A DNA stretch of 64,000 bases, taken from the NCBI RefSeq assembly GCF_008274825.1, contig NZ_CP030848.1, positions 3,285,618 to 3,349,617 on the forward strand. The letters run 5' to 3'. Below, in pieces: positions 43,030 to 52,271 of the stretch. The position numbers and the translations under genes were made by a program. Numbering within the stretch: the first letter of the stretch is position 1; each line of letters begins with the position of its first letter. The notes beneath the pieces were generated by a model that ran no database searches, was not told the DNA's origin, and worked only from the letters and a program-made list of their open reading frames with translations. Source of the stretch: Sphingobacterium hotanense. GTDB lineage: Bacteria > Bacteroidota > Bacteroidia > Sphingobacteriales > Sphingobacteriaceae.

Positions 43030-44451
43030 ATGAAACGAAGAGCATTTATTCAGAACTCTGCTTTGTTAGGTGCCGGCGTTCTCGCCAGCAAGTTTTCCTT
43101 TGCGGAAACAAACCCTAGCTTTCCGGTGGTTCGAACAGCGGAACCAAAGCGCCACTTCAATAGCAAGGTAATTGAAGGGATGATAAAAGAATTCCAGAAA
43201 AATGTAGCGGATAAAGAATTAGGCTGGCTATTTAACAATTGCTTACCTAATACGCTTGATACAACTATTTATTTAGAAAATAAGCCTAACCGTCGATTGA
43301 CCTATGTAATCACTGGGGATATCGATGCGATGTGGCTGAGAGATAGTAGTGCGCAGGTATGGCCCTACTTGCCTTTTATGAAAAAGGACAAGAATCTTCA
43401 GGACCTGGTTTTGGGTTTGATCAATAAGCAGTCGGAATGTATATTAATTGATCCCTATGCAAATGCATTCTACAACGACCCTACTAAAAAAGGAGAATGG
43501 TTTTCGGATCACACAGACATGAAACCGGGGCTACATGAGCGTAAATGGGAGATCGATTCGCTATGCTACCCTATCCGCTTGGCTTATCATTATTGGAAAA
43601 CTACGAACGACACGACCCCATTCGACGATACATGGGTACAGGCGCAAGAATTGATCTACAAAACTTTTGTCGAACAGCAGCGTAAAGAAAACCTTGGTCC
43701 TTATAAATTTGAACGGACGACAGCACGTGGAACAGACACGCTTCAGGTTGATGGTTATGGTTATCCGGTGAACCCTGTCGGATTGATCGTATCGAGCTTC
43801 CGCCCGTCGGACGACTGCAGCATCTTCCCTTTCTTGATTCCTTCGAATCTATTTGCTGTGGTGAGCTTACGTCAGTCTGCGGAAATCATGAGAAAAGTTA
43901 AAAACAAGCCTGATGTAGCTGCAAAATTTGAAGCCTTAGCGAACGAGGTAGAGGCAGCAGTCAAACAATATGGTATTGTAGACCACCCAACACATGGACG
44001 TGTTTATGCATTTGAGGTCGATGGTTTCGGTAGCTATTTGATGATGGACGATGCGAACGTGCCTAGCTTGCTAGCTCTTCCCTACTTGGGTGCTGTCGAT
44101 GTGAATGATGAAGTTTACCAACGCACGCGTGCATTCATTCTTTCGGAGAAGAATCCATTTTTCTTCAAAGGCTCGGCTGGCGAAGGTATCGGCGGACCGC
44201 ATATCGGTCGGGATATGATATGGCCAATGTCTATCATTATGCGCGCATTTACATCAAAGGACGATGCGGAGATTAAGAAATGTGTTCAAATGCTAAAAAA
44301 TACGCATGGCGGCACAGGCTTTATGCACGAGTCGTTCCATAAGGATGACCCTAAGAAATTTACGCGTCATTGGTTTGCTTGGACCAACACCTTATTCGGT
44401 GAATTGATGTGGAAATTATACAAAGAAAAACCGCATCTTTTGAAAGTCTAA
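43030..44451 (+). CDS. Glycoside hydrolase family 125 exo-alpha-mannosidase, exported
   Basis: A 473-residue GH125 (formerly DUF1237) enzyme, which removes alpha-1,6-linked mannose by an inverting, metal-independent mechanism. The (alpha/alpha)6-barrel segments MWLRDSSAQVWPYLPF near residue 105, the acidic DGYGYPVNPVGLI/SSFRPSDDCS region near 250 and GGPHIGRDMIWPMSI near 390 fit the family's active site. The leader MKRRAFIQNSALLGAGVL has twin arginines and resembles the leader of the superoxide dismutase, so export by Tat or Sec is expected. Likely target: mannans or host/fungal N-glycans; no other glycan genes are adjacent. Confidence 0.92.
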   Translation: MKRRAFIQNSALLGAGVLASKFSFAETNPSFPVVRTAEPKRHFNSKVIEGMIKEFQKNVADKELGWLFNNCLPNTLDTTIYLENKPNRRLTYVITGDIDAMWLRDSSAQVWPYLPFMKKDKNLQDLVLGLINKQSECILIDPYANAFYNDPTKKGEWFSDHTDMKPGLHERKWEIDSLCYPIRLAYHYWKTTNDTTPFDDTWVQAQELIYKTFVEQQRKENLGPYKFERTTARGTDTLQVDGYGYPVNPVGLIVSSFRPSDDCSIFPFLIPSNLFAVVSLRQSAEIMRKVKNKPDVAAKFEALANEVEAAVKQYGIVDHPTHGRVYAFEVDGFGSYLMMDDANVPSLLALPYLGAVDVNDEVYQRTRAFILSEKNPFFFKGSAGEGIGGPHIGRDMIWPMSIIMRAFTSKDDAEIKKCVQMLKNTHGGTGFMHESFHKDDPKKFTRHWFAWTNTLFGELMWKLYKEKPHLLKV

Positions 44452-44467
44452 TCTGGAGATATAGTTG

Positions 44468-44494
44468 AAGGCTGCCTTTCGGGCAGCCTTTTTC
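44468..44494 (+). terminator. Intrinsic terminator of the GH125 gene
   Basis: AAGGCTGCC (44468-44476) pairs with GGCAGCCTT (44482-44490), followed by TTT. Confidence 0.86.
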
Positions 44495-44578
44495 TATTGA
44501 CAAAGGAAAAAAGAAACCTCATCTTTGTCTACATATGGAAGCAGTGGAGTTAGAGAAGCTGCTTCATCAAAATTCTCT

Positions 44579-45403
44579 ATGAGCGACACAACAATAGCAG
44601 GCCCGATCGGGATATTTGATTCCGGATACGGTGGCCTCACGGTATTTAAAGAAATACATAAACAGCTTCCTCAATATGATTACATCTATTTAGGAGATAA
44701 TGCACGCGTGCCTTATGGGACTAGGTCTTTTGAAACCGTATATGAATTCACCAAAGAGTGTGTTTTCAAGTTATTTGATTTGGGTTGCAACCTGGTTATC
44801 TTAGCTTGCAATACGGCTTCTGCAAAAGCTTTACGTTCTATTCAACAAAATGATTTGCCTCTAGGAAAAAAGGTACTGGGCGTCATCAGACCAACATCGG
44901 AGATTGTGGACCAATTTACCAAAAGCAATAAGGTTGGCATTTTGGCAACACAAGGAACGGTAAACTCCGAATCCTATGTTATCGAGATCAACAAGTTTCA
45001 TCCGCAGATTGATGTTTTTCAGCATGCTTGTCCTTTTTGGGTACCCTTGGTGGAGAATAACGAATTGCAGAGCGAGGGCGCTCATTACTTTGTGCAACAA
45101 GATATTGAAGAGCTTCTTGCACTTTCTCCGAATATCGACACGATCTTATTGGCCTGCACACACTACCCACTGCTATTGCCTATCATAGAAAAATATGTGC
45201 CTGAAGGCATCAATATTATATCGCAAGGGAAGCTTGTTGCTGATAGTCTGGTCGATTATCTAAAACGACATCCGGAGGTAGAGGCACAGTGTAGCAAAGG
45301 TAGCAAGCTGCAATTCTTCACGACCGATGATGCGAATGATTTCAATGAAAAGGCGGAGATTTTCTTTGGAAAGAGAATTGCGTCTGAGACGATCAAAGTC
45401 TAG
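44579..45403 (+). CDS. murI: Glutamate racemase
   Basis: A 274-residue cofactor-independent racemase supplying D-glutamate for peptidoglycan. The two catalytic cysteines are in LVILACNTASA and LLACTHYPLLLP, and IFDSGYGGLTV is the usual opening. The ATG at 44579 (MSDTTIAGPIGIFDSG) is preferred over an in-frame start at 44525 that adds 18 residues unlike the family. Its transcript would run into the left end of the IS element, whose internal hairpin can end it. Confidence 0.93.
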   Translation: MSDTTIAGPIGIFDSGYGGLTVFKEIHKQLPQYDYIYLGDNARVPYGTRSFETVYEFTKECVFKLFDLGCNLVILACNTASAKALRSIQQNDLPLGKKVLGVIRPTSEIVDQFTKSNKVGILATQGTVNSESYVIEINKFHPQIDVFQHACPFWVPLVENNELQSEGAHYFVQQDIEELLALSPNIDTILLACTHYPLLLPIIEKYVPEGINIISQGKLVADSLVDYLKRHPEVEAQCSKGSKLQFFTTDDANDFNEKAEIFFGKRIASETIKV

Positions 45404-45457
45404 ATAACTTTAGATAAACAAAGAAAGAGGCTGTCTAAAAAGGTCTCTTAAAGAAAG

Positions 45458-45488
45458 AACCCCGTCATTAAAAAATGGCGGGGTTTTT
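45458..45488 (+). terminator. Hairpin inside the left end of the IS
   Basis: AACCCCGTCATT (45458-45469) pairs with AATGGCGGGGTT (45474-45485, one wobble), followed by TTT. It may shield the transposase from upstream transcription and end the murI transcript. Confidence 0.75.
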
Positions 45489-45541
45489 CTGTTTTTTTGT
45501 CCTTAAGATTTTGTATCTTAAGGTGCACCCAAAAAAACAAT

Positions 45542-47169
45542 ATGGCAAACATACAATTCAAAGCGCTTCCATCCAATAGTCCGAGTCTATTTCCTGAGAA
45601 TATTTTAGATCGTATTCCAATGAATCATCCGGTTCGTTTGGTGAGTCAGGTTGTTGACCAGTTGGATCTTGAACCTATTATCCGTCAGTATAAAGGCGGA
45701 GGCACCACTAGTTTTCACCCTAGAATGCTCATTAAGGTGCTCTTCTACGCCTATTTAAGCAATATCTATTCTTGCCGAAAAATCGAGCAGGCCCTTCACG
45801 AGAACATCCATTTCATGTGGCTTTCAGGGAACAGTACACCTGATTATCGTACGATCAATTATTTCAGAGGAAGCGTCTTAAAGGACAGATACAAGAGCTG
45901 TTTGCCAGTATCGTTCGTATGCTACATGATATGGAGTATGTTAGCTTGAAAGTTCAATATGTAGATGGTACCAAGATCGAGTCTGTCGCTGGTCGTTATA
46001 CGTTCGTTTGGAAGAAATCGGTCGAGAAGAATAAGGTAAAGTTAGAAGCAAACATTGCTTCGGTTCTTTCGGAAATCGAGGCTCAGATCGCCCAAGACCA
46101 ATCTTCATTAGGTAATCAAGAAGTTAGTAAGGCCATCGATAGCAGTCAGTTGAAGGAAAAGATCGAAGCGATCAATGCCAAGTTCAAAGGAGCCAATAAA
46201 TCTACTGATAAGCAACTTAAGAAACTTGAAGAGGACTATTTGCCTCGACTAGAGAAATATGAAGAGCAACTGGAAGTACTGGGAGATCGCAATAGTTATA
46301 GCAAGACCGATACCGATGCTGTGTTTATGCGGATGAAAGAGGACCACATGAAGAATGGCCAGCTTAAGCCAGCCTATAATACCCAAATCAGCACCGAAGA
46401 TCAGTTCATCACCCATTACAGCATCCATCAAACAACTGCCGACACCACAACCCTGCCGGAACATTTGGGAGGCTTTGAGTGCCATTACGGAAAACAAAGC
46501 GAACAGCTTGTAGCAGACGCCGGTTATGGTAGCGAGCAGAACTATGAATTGATGGAAAAACAGGGCATAACTGCCTTTGTCAAGTACAATTACTTTCATG
46601 TGGAACAGAAGCGCAAGCATAAACAGGATCCTTTCTCGGTACAGAATCTGTATTACAACCAGCAAGATGACTATTATGTATGTCCCGCAGGACAGAAGCT
46701 CAGCTTTATCGGTCATGCAACCAGAGTTAGTGCCAACGGATACACAGCCCAGGTCAGCTGTTATCAGGCTCAGCGATGCGAAGGCTGCCCGATGCGCAGT
46801 GGGTGTCATAAAGCAAAAGGCGATCGGCTCATTGAAGTGAACCATAGACTCAATCAGCTCAAGGATAAAGCCCGGGAAAGACTGGTATCGGAAGAGGGAA
46901 TGTACCATCGAAGCAAGCGACCCATAGAAGTGGAATCCGTTTTCGGTCAGATGAAAAGCAACAACAGGTTTACCCGGTTCACAATGAAAGGACTGGAGAA
47001 AGTCGCTGTGGAGTTCGGATTGATGGCCATTGCCCATAACCTCAGAAAATGGGCGAAAAAGTGGGCAAACGATGTCTTCTTTGGGAATGGTTATAGCGAT
47101 AAAACACTATATACAATAAAAATTCGAGTCAGGAGCGTTAAAACCATAAAATATCGACTTACTGCTTAA
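45542..47169 (+). pseudogene. IS1182-type DDE transposase interrupted by a one-base frameshift
   Basis: The first frame (45542-45949) gives the N-terminal domain (HPVRLVSQVVDQLDLEPII, FHPRMLIKVLFYAYLSNIYS). The second frame ends at 47169 and carries the catalytic core: Asp in KVQYVDGTKIES, Asp in VADAGYGSEQNYE and Glu in RPIEVESVFGQMKS, plus a cysteine cluster (CEGCPMRSGC). At about 45864 the family-like continuation FRG-KRLKGQIQELF appears only if one A is added (or the ribosome shifts by -1). The local bases are not a standard slippery heptamer, so a deletion that inactivates the gene is the simpler reading. Confidence 0.82.
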
Positions 47170-47263
47170 AACTCAAAAATGAAAACAGTAATGAAATCGC
47201 AAAAGCTATAAAACAGAAGAAGGTGCCTTTTTAGACACCTTCTTTCCTTGTATATATAGTTTG

Positions 47264-47686
47264 TTAAATGCCTTGTGCTTGAAAAGCCAGTGCATAGAGC
47301 TTCATCTGCTTCACCATAGACAACAATCCGTTGGCACGTGTTGGCGACAAATGTTCTTTTAAACCTATCTGTTCAATAAAATATAGATCGGCTTCTGCTA
47401 TTTCTTTAGGACTATGGCCGGATAGTACTTTTACCATCAGACTGACCAAGCCTTTGGTGATAACAGCATCCGAGTCTGCCGTAAAGAATAATTTACCGTC
47501 TTTTACCTCAGGGAATAACCATACCTTAGATTGGCACCCTTTAATGATATATTGGTCTTGTTTGTTTGCTTCGTCGATCAAAGGGAGTTCCTTCCCTAGC
47601 TGGATGATATATTCATATTTCTCCATCCAGTCTTGGTAGAAAGCAAAATCTTCGATTAACTCGTCTTGTATTTCGTTAATTGTCAT
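47264..47686 (-). CDS. sufE: SufE cysteine-desulfuration protein
   Basis: A 140-residue sulfur acceptor that takes persulfide from SufS and boosts its activity in Fe-S cluster assembly. The active cysteine is C51 in YIIKGCQSKVWLF. Other SufE features are the early FYQDWMEKYEYIIQLG and the closing LSPTRANGLLSMVKQM. Length matches E. coli SufE (138). It starts six bases after the sufS stop on the same strand. The rest of the suf operon (sufBCD) is not in the window. Confidence 0.95.
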   Translation of the reverse strand: MTINEIQDELIEDFAFYQDWMEKYEYIIQLGKELPLIDEANKQDQYIIKGCQSKVWLFPEVKDGKLFFTADSDAVITKGLVSLMVKVLSGHSPKEIAEADLYFIEQIGLKEHLSPTRANGLLSMVKQMKLYALAFQAQGI

Positions 47687-47692
47687 ATCCTT

Positions 47693-48916
47693 TTATACCA
47701 GCATTGCCGTCGCGCGTTTTACGCCAGCGACTAACGCATCAATTTCTTCTTTTGTATTATAGACCGCTAAACTAGCACGCACCGTACCAGGAATATGGAA
47801 TTGATCCATCACCGGCTGCGCACAATGGTGCCCCGTACGAACGGCGATTCCTAATTTATCCAGAATCACTCCGATGTCGTATGGGTGTGTTCCATCGACT
47901 ACGAAGGAGATAACAGAGGATTTTTCTTTAGCTGTTCCTATAAAACGAATACCTTCCACCGTGCTCAACTGTTCTGTAGCATAGGCTAAAAGTTCGTCTT
48001 CATAAGCTTTAATATTGTCGATTCCCAGATCGTTGATATAGTCTATTGCAGCGTTTAGCGCAATTCCCGCCTCAATGTTCGGTGTTCCGGCTTCGAACTT
48101 AAACGGTAGCTCGTTATAGGTTGTTTTCTCGAAGGTTACATCTTTAATCATATCACCACCGCCTTGATAAGGAGGAATCTTATTCAACCATTCTTCTTTG
48201 CCGTATAACACACCAACTCCTGTCGGGCCGTACATCTTGTGACCGGAAAACGCTAGAAAATCCACGTCCAGTTCCTGCACATCGATCTTGATATGTTGTA
48301 CTGCCTGAGCCGCATCCAATAAAACCGGTACGCCCTGCGCATGCGCAAGTTTAATAATTTCTCGAACAGGGTTGATCGTTCCTAACGCGTTGGAAACATA
48401 GTTTACAGAAACTAACTTCGTCTTCTCGTTCAACAAGGCTTTGTAGGCTTCCATATCCAGTTCGCCTTCCTCATTCATCGGTATTACCTTTAATGTAGCT
48501 CCGCGTTCTTCACAAAGCATCTGCCAGGGCACAATGTTCGAGTGATGCTCCATTGCCGAAACAATAATCTCATCACCCGCATGCACAAACTCGCGTCCGT
48601 AACAGGTCGCAACTAAATTAATACTGTCGGTTGTTCCTTTGGTGATGATGACCTCGTAATCATGCGCGGCATTGATAAATTCCTGCAGCTTTCTACGTGT
48701 AACTTCGAAGGCATCGGTAGAGATTTGGCTTAAGTAGTGAACACCGCGATGCACATTGCTGTTCATATCGGTATAATATGACATGATTGCATCAATCACT
48801 AGCTTAGGTTTCTGTGTTGTAGCACCATTGTCTAGGTAAATCAGCGGTTTACCATTCACTTGGCGTTTTAATATGGGGAAATCCTCACGGATTTTCTGTA
48901 TATCTAGATTACTCAA
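47693..48916 (-). CDS. sufS: Cysteine desulfurase SufS
   Basis: A 407-residue PLP enzyme that takes sulfur from cysteine. The PLP lysine is in AFSGHKMYGPTGVGVLYG and the persulfide cysteine in AVRTGHHCAQPVM, the group-II (SufS/CsdA) form without the long IscS loop. EHHSNIVPWQ is the usual PLP-pocket segment. Length fits (about 406). It is upstream of sufE in a compact pair and divergent from the desaturase gene. Confidence 0.95.
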   Translation of the reverse strand: MSNLDIQKIREDFPILKRQVNGKPLIYLDNGATTQKPKLVIDAIMSYYTDMNSNVHRGVHYLSQISTDAFEVTRRKLQEFINAAHDYEVIITKGTTDSINLVATCYGREFVHAGDEIIVSAMEHHSNIVPWQMLCEERGATLKVIPMNEEGELDMEAYKALLNEKTKLVSVNYVSNALGTINPVREIIKLAHAQGVPVLLDAAQAVQHIKIDVQELDVDFLAFSGHKMYGPTGVGVLYGKEEWLNKIPPYQGGGDMIKDVTFEKTTYNELPFKFEAGTPNIEAGIALNAAIDYINDLGIDNIKAYEDELLAYATEQLSTVEGIRFIGTAKEKSSVISFVVDGTHPYDIGVILDKLGIAVRTGHHCAQPVMDQFHIPGTVRASLAVYNTKEEIDALVAGVKRATAMLV

Positions 48917-49129
48917 TTTATTCCGTATTGATGTGAAGGCAAAGTTAACAATAATGCCTACAATCTTAGTATATATTATCTAATATAAACGTAATAATTA
49001 GGGACAAAAGCGCAAACAAATGGCGTTTATTGCTGTCTTTTAGATTAAGGATATGGCTAATTATTCCGGCAGGAATTATGAAAATATAAAACTTATATTA
49101 AATTTACTTTGATTAACTTTGTTGTAATT

Positions 49130-50125
49130 ATGCAAGAATTACCATTAAACATACCAGAGGGCTCAAGAAAAGAAGTGATGGCTTACTTAGAACCTTTCAT
49201 GATCAATGAAATGTCTGAGTATTTAAAGCCGGTTGAAGAAATGTGGCAACCTGCCGATTTCTTACCGGACTCTTCACGCGACACTTTTTTTGAGGAGGTG
49301 CGCGATTTACAAGAAAGCGCAAAAGAACTTCCTTATGATTTAGTAGCGGTATTGATCGGTGATACAGTAACTGAAGAGGCACTTCCTACTTACGAATCTT
49401 GGTTGACAATGGTTGATGACGTGGAGAAGAACGAACAAGGTGGATGGATGAAATGGGTTCGCGCTTGGACAGCTGAAGAGAACCGTCACGGCGACCTATT
49501 GAACAAGTACCTTTACCTTTCCGGACGTATTGATATGCGTCAGTTCGAAATCTCAGTACAATACTTAATTAAAGACGGATTTGATATCGGTACAGGGGCA
49601 GATCCTTATCGTAACTTTATCTATACCTCATTTCAGGAGTTAGCAACGAATGTATCGCACCGTCGTGTTGCTGGTATTTCGAAAAAGAGCGGCGACAAAT
49701 TGTTGGCGAAAATGTGTGGCGTAATTGCAGCCGATGAGGCTCGCCATGCGAAAGCCTATATGTCATTTATCTCGCATGCAATGGCTGTTGATCCTTCGGA
49801 GGTCATGATTGCATTTGAAGATATGATGCGTAAGAAAATTGTGATGCCGGCGCATTTCTTAAGAGAGTCGGGCGAGCCGCAAGGCGAGGCATTTGCACAC
49901 TTCTCCGACGCTGCACAGCGCTTAGGTGTTTACACGGCTTTAGATTACGTAGATATTTTAAAGGAACTTATTGCTGATTGGAAAATCGATCAGGTGTCCG
50001 GGCTGAACGAAAAGGGCGAGAAAGCTAGAGATTATTTAATGCGTCTTCCTGATCGTCTAACACGCTTGGCGGATAGAATGAGTATTCCTGAAAAGCAATA
50101 TAATTTCAAATGGATTTATGGATAG
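49130..50125 (+). CDS. Soluble acyl-ACP desaturase (di-iron, stearoyl-ACP delta-9 type)
   Basis: A 331-residue soluble di-iron desaturase that inserts a double bond into acyl-ACP using O2 and two electrons from ferredoxin. The two iron-binding helices show EENRHGDLL and DEARHAKAY, and the plant/DesA1-type N-terminal (PFMINEMSEYLKPVEEMWQPADF) and FIYTSFQELATNVSH segments are present. The ATG at 49130 is preferred over a TTG at 49109. The MarR-reductase-ferredoxin operon begins about 180 bases downstream, a natural electron source. It is divergent from sufS. Confidence 0.9.
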   Translation: MQELPLNIPEGSRKEVMAYLEPFMINEMSEYLKPVEEMWQPADFLPDSSRDTFFEEVRDLQESAKELPYDLVAVLIGDTVTEEALPTYESWLTMVDDVEKNEQGGWMKWVRAWTAEENRHGDLLNKYLYLSGRIDMRQFEISVQYLIKDGFDIGTGADPYRNFIYTSFQELATNVSHRRVAGISKKSGDKLLAKMCGVIAADEARHAKAYMSFISHAMAVDPSEVMIAFEDMMRKKIVMPAHFLRESGEPQGEAFAHFSDAAQRLGVYTALDYVDILKELIADWKIDQVSGLNEKGEKARDYLMRLPDRLTRLADRMSIPEKQYNFKWIYG

Positions 50126-50152
50126 TGATTCCGCTATCAAAAATATATGAAG

Positions 50153-50180
50153 AAGCTGTCGAAAGACAGCTTTTTTTTAT
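50153..50180 (+). terminator. Intrinsic terminator of the desaturase gene
   Basis: AAGCTGTC (50153-50160), GAAA loop, GACAGCTT (50165-50172), then a run of T. Confidence 0.9.
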
Positions 50181-50308
50181 GTCTAGCGCATTTCTGATTC
50201 CTTTTCCGCTAACTCTCAGCGTTAAAGTTAATTCTATGTCAAAACTTCGTTAATTATCTGTTATCACACAAATATTCCTTAGCTTTACTTGACATACTAA
50301 TAATTGTT

Positions 50309-50746
50309 ATGCTAACGGAATCATTTAATCAATATTCTTTCATTTTAGATCAGACGGCACGTCGTGTGAAGCAGTGTGCGCAAGGTTCGTTCGCTGCACA
50401 TGGCATTGATTTGACGGTCGATCAATGGTCTGTATTGAAAACCTTGTACGAAGATGCAGATCATACGCATCGGGAACTAGCGGAATTGTGCGGAAAGGAC
50501 CAACCTACAATGACGAGAATCATTGACCTTCTCTTGAAAAAGGGCTATGTTGTCCGCGTTGAACATCCTACGGATCGCCGCTGTTTGCTTTTGCATCTAA
50601 CTGAAGCAGGAAGGTCTAAAGTAGAAGCATTGGCTCCTTTAGTTAAAGAATTTCGGATGAAAGCATGGGAGAACCTTTCGCAGGAAGATTTCGACCATTT
50701 TACGAGAATATTGAACACTATTTATAATAATCTAGAAACAAAATAG
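50309..50746 (+). CDS. MarR-family transcriptional regulator
   Basis: A 145-residue winged-helix repressor. HRELAELCGKDQPTMTRIIDLLLKKGYVVRVEHPTDRRCLLLHLTEAG is the recognition helix plus wing, with the D-x-R-x wing motif seen as TDRRC. The helical ends form the dimer interface. It starts an operon with the reductase (two-base gap) and ferredoxin (two-base gap), so it probably regulates them and perhaps the desaturase. The inducer may be a fatty acid or redox signal; this is inferred from context only. Confidence 0.9.
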   Translation: MLTESFNQYSFILDQTARRVKQCAQGSFAAHGIDLTVDQWSVLKTLYEDADHTHRELAELCGKDQPTMTRIIDLLLKKGYVVRVEHPTDRRCLLLHLTEAGRSKVEALAPLVKEFRMKAWENLSQEDFDHFTRILNTIYNNLETK

Positions 50747-50748
50747 AT

Positions 50749-51753
50749 ATGATTACAACAGATATTTGTATCATCGGAGCAGGACCAGTTGGTCTATTTG
50801 CAGTATTTGAAGCCGGTTTGTTAAAGATGAGATGTCATTTGATCGATGCATTGCCTCAGATTGGAGGTCAGCTGTCAGAGATCTATCCACACAAGCCTAT
50901 TTACGATATCCCGGGTTACCCAAGTATTACTGCGCAGCAGTTAATCGACAATCAGATGGAGCAGATTGCTCCCTTCCACCCTACCTTTACACTTGGTGAG
51001 CGCGTCGATCAACTACAGAAATTAGATGATGGCTCATACTATGTCATTGGAACCGAAGGTACAGTTATACATTGCCAAGTGGTAGTAATCGCTGGTGGTT
51101 TGGGCTGTTTCGAACCTAGAAAGCCAGAATTAGAAAATTTAGAACGTTTTGAGGGTCAGAATGTTCATTATATGGTGAAGAACCCTGAGCGATTCAGAGA
51201 TCAACGCATTGTGATAGCAGGTGGTGGCGACTCGGCATTAGATTGGACAATCTTCCTAGCCGATATTGCTAAGGAAGTGACTTTAGTTCACCGCAGCGAT
51301 AGCTTCCGCGGAGCACCAGATTCGGCAGAGAAAGTCTTTAACCTGGCGCAGGATGGAAAGATAAATTTGTTGCTTTCTCATAATCTGCAAAAGCTGGATG
51401 GAAATGGAACCTTAGAGAGTATCCACTTGCTAAATAAAGCGAAAGAAGAAGTTATTGTTCCTACGGATCATTTCATTCCATTGTATGGATTGAGTCCGAA
51501 GCTTGGACCAATTGCCGACTGGGGATTGACAATCGATAAGAATGCGATCGAGGTCAACACATTTGACTATTCGACAAATATTGAACGCATTTTTGCAATT
51601 GGGGATATCAATACTTATCCAGGTAAATTGAAGCTGATTCTATGTGGTTACCACGAAGCCGCATTAATGGCGCAATCGGCATTCAAGTATGTTTATCCGG
51701 ATCAGAAATTAAGCTTTAAATACACTACCGTTAATGGTATCAATGCGTTTTAA
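50749..51753 (+). CDS. Ferredoxin-NADP(+) reductase, thioredoxin-reductase-like type
   Basis: A 334-residue flavoprotein with two Rossmann folds: the FAD loop in CIIGAGPVGLFAVFEAG near residue 5-20 and the NADP loop in VIAGGGDSALDWTIF near 155. The redox CxxC of true thioredoxin reductase is missing, which fits the TrxR-like ferredoxin-NADP reductases (YumC type). It moves electrons between NADPH and the ferredoxin encoded two bases downstream. The gene order reductase-ferredoxin makes the assignment secure, while the end acceptor is likely the desaturase. Confidence 0.9.
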   Translation: MITTDICIIGAGPVGLFAVFEAGLLKMRCHLIDALPQIGGQLSEIYPHKPIYDIPGYPSITAQQLIDNQMEQIAPFHPTFTLGERVDQLQKLDDGSYYVIGTEGTVIHCQVVVIAGGLGCFEPRKPELENLERFEGQNVHYMVKNPERFRDQRIVIAGGGDSALDWTIFLADIAKEVTLVHRSDSFRGAPDSAEKVFNLAQDGKINLLLSHNLQKLDGNGTLESIHLLNKAKEEVIVPTDHFIPLYGLSPKLGPIADWGLTIDKNAIEVNTFDYSTNIERIFAIGDINTYPGKLKLILCGYHEAALMAQSAFKYVYPDQKLSFKYTTVNGINAF

Positions 51754-51755
51754 CT

Positions 51756-52085
51756 ATGGAGAATATCATTAACATTGAAGTCGAAGATCGCGACGGAACA
51801 ACAAGGACGGTTGAAGTCCCTACGGACATCAACTTAAGCCTAATGGAAATCTTGAAGGCTTCGGAGTACGACATCTTAGCTACCTGTGGCGGAATGGCTT
51901 TATGCGCGACCTGCCATGTGGAGGTTTTAGAAGGTGCTGAGAACTTGTCCGAGCCAGAAGATCAGGAGTTGGACATGTTAGATACTTTGCCCGATTTAAC
52001 CGATTCGAGCAGGCTTGCCTGCCAATTAAGGTTAAACAATAGTAATGAGGGCTTAAGGGTAAAAATTCGAGGTAGTTTGCAGTAG
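51756..52085 (+). CDS. 2Fe-2S ferredoxin (adrenodoxin/putidaredoxin type)
   Basis: A 109-residue ferredoxin. The cluster ligands are C44, C50, C53 and C89 (CGGMALCATC and LACQL), giving the C-x5-C-x2-C-x35-C spacing of the adrenodoxin/ISC Fdx branch rather than the plant type. It ends the marR-reductase-ferredoxin operon. It can carry electrons from the upstream reductase to the desaturase or to the Fe-S machinery (sufS/sufE lie nearby but diverge). Confidence 0.93.
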   Translation: MENIINIEVEDRDGTTRTVEVPTDINLSLMEILKASEYDILATCGGMALCATCHVEVLEGAENLSEPEDQELDMLDTLPDLTDSSRLACQLRLNNSNEGLRVKIRGSLQ

Positions 52086-52271
52086 CGATTTGATAGTGTA
52101 TTTTTAACACTAAATAGACATAATGTAAACTACTGATTAGAAGATAAATAGATTCAATTCCGGCAATTAACAATCGTTTAAACTTAAAATAATGTAATAT
52201 TTTAATGAATTAGACGATAAAATGTTGGATATTTGTGCCTTATTTTAAAATTCTTATAACAAGAGAGCATT

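Larger units (their letters stand above)
45419..47250 (+). mobile_element. IS1182-family-type insertion sequence, about 1.83 kb
   Basis: Terminal inverted repeats of about 31 bp lie at 45419-45449 and 47220-47250, with a shared core GTGTCTAAAAAGG/CTGTCTAAAAAGG and a handful of mismatches. Inside are a terminator-like hairpin next to the left end and one transposase gene interrupted by a frameshift. The right end lies 13 bases beyond the sufE stop and the left end 15 bases after murI, so no gene is broken. No clear target-site duplication was seen, so exact outer limits are uncertain by several bases. Confidence 0.85.

Noticed and set aside
45850..45949. Programmed -1 frameshift in the IS transposase
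   Set aside because: The bases around the shift point do not form a recognised slippery heptamer; a one-base deletion is simpler. Kept only as an alternative.
46249..47037. 262-codon minus-strand ORF inside the IS
   Set aside because: Antisense shadow of the transposase; no family resemblance and no independent start signal.
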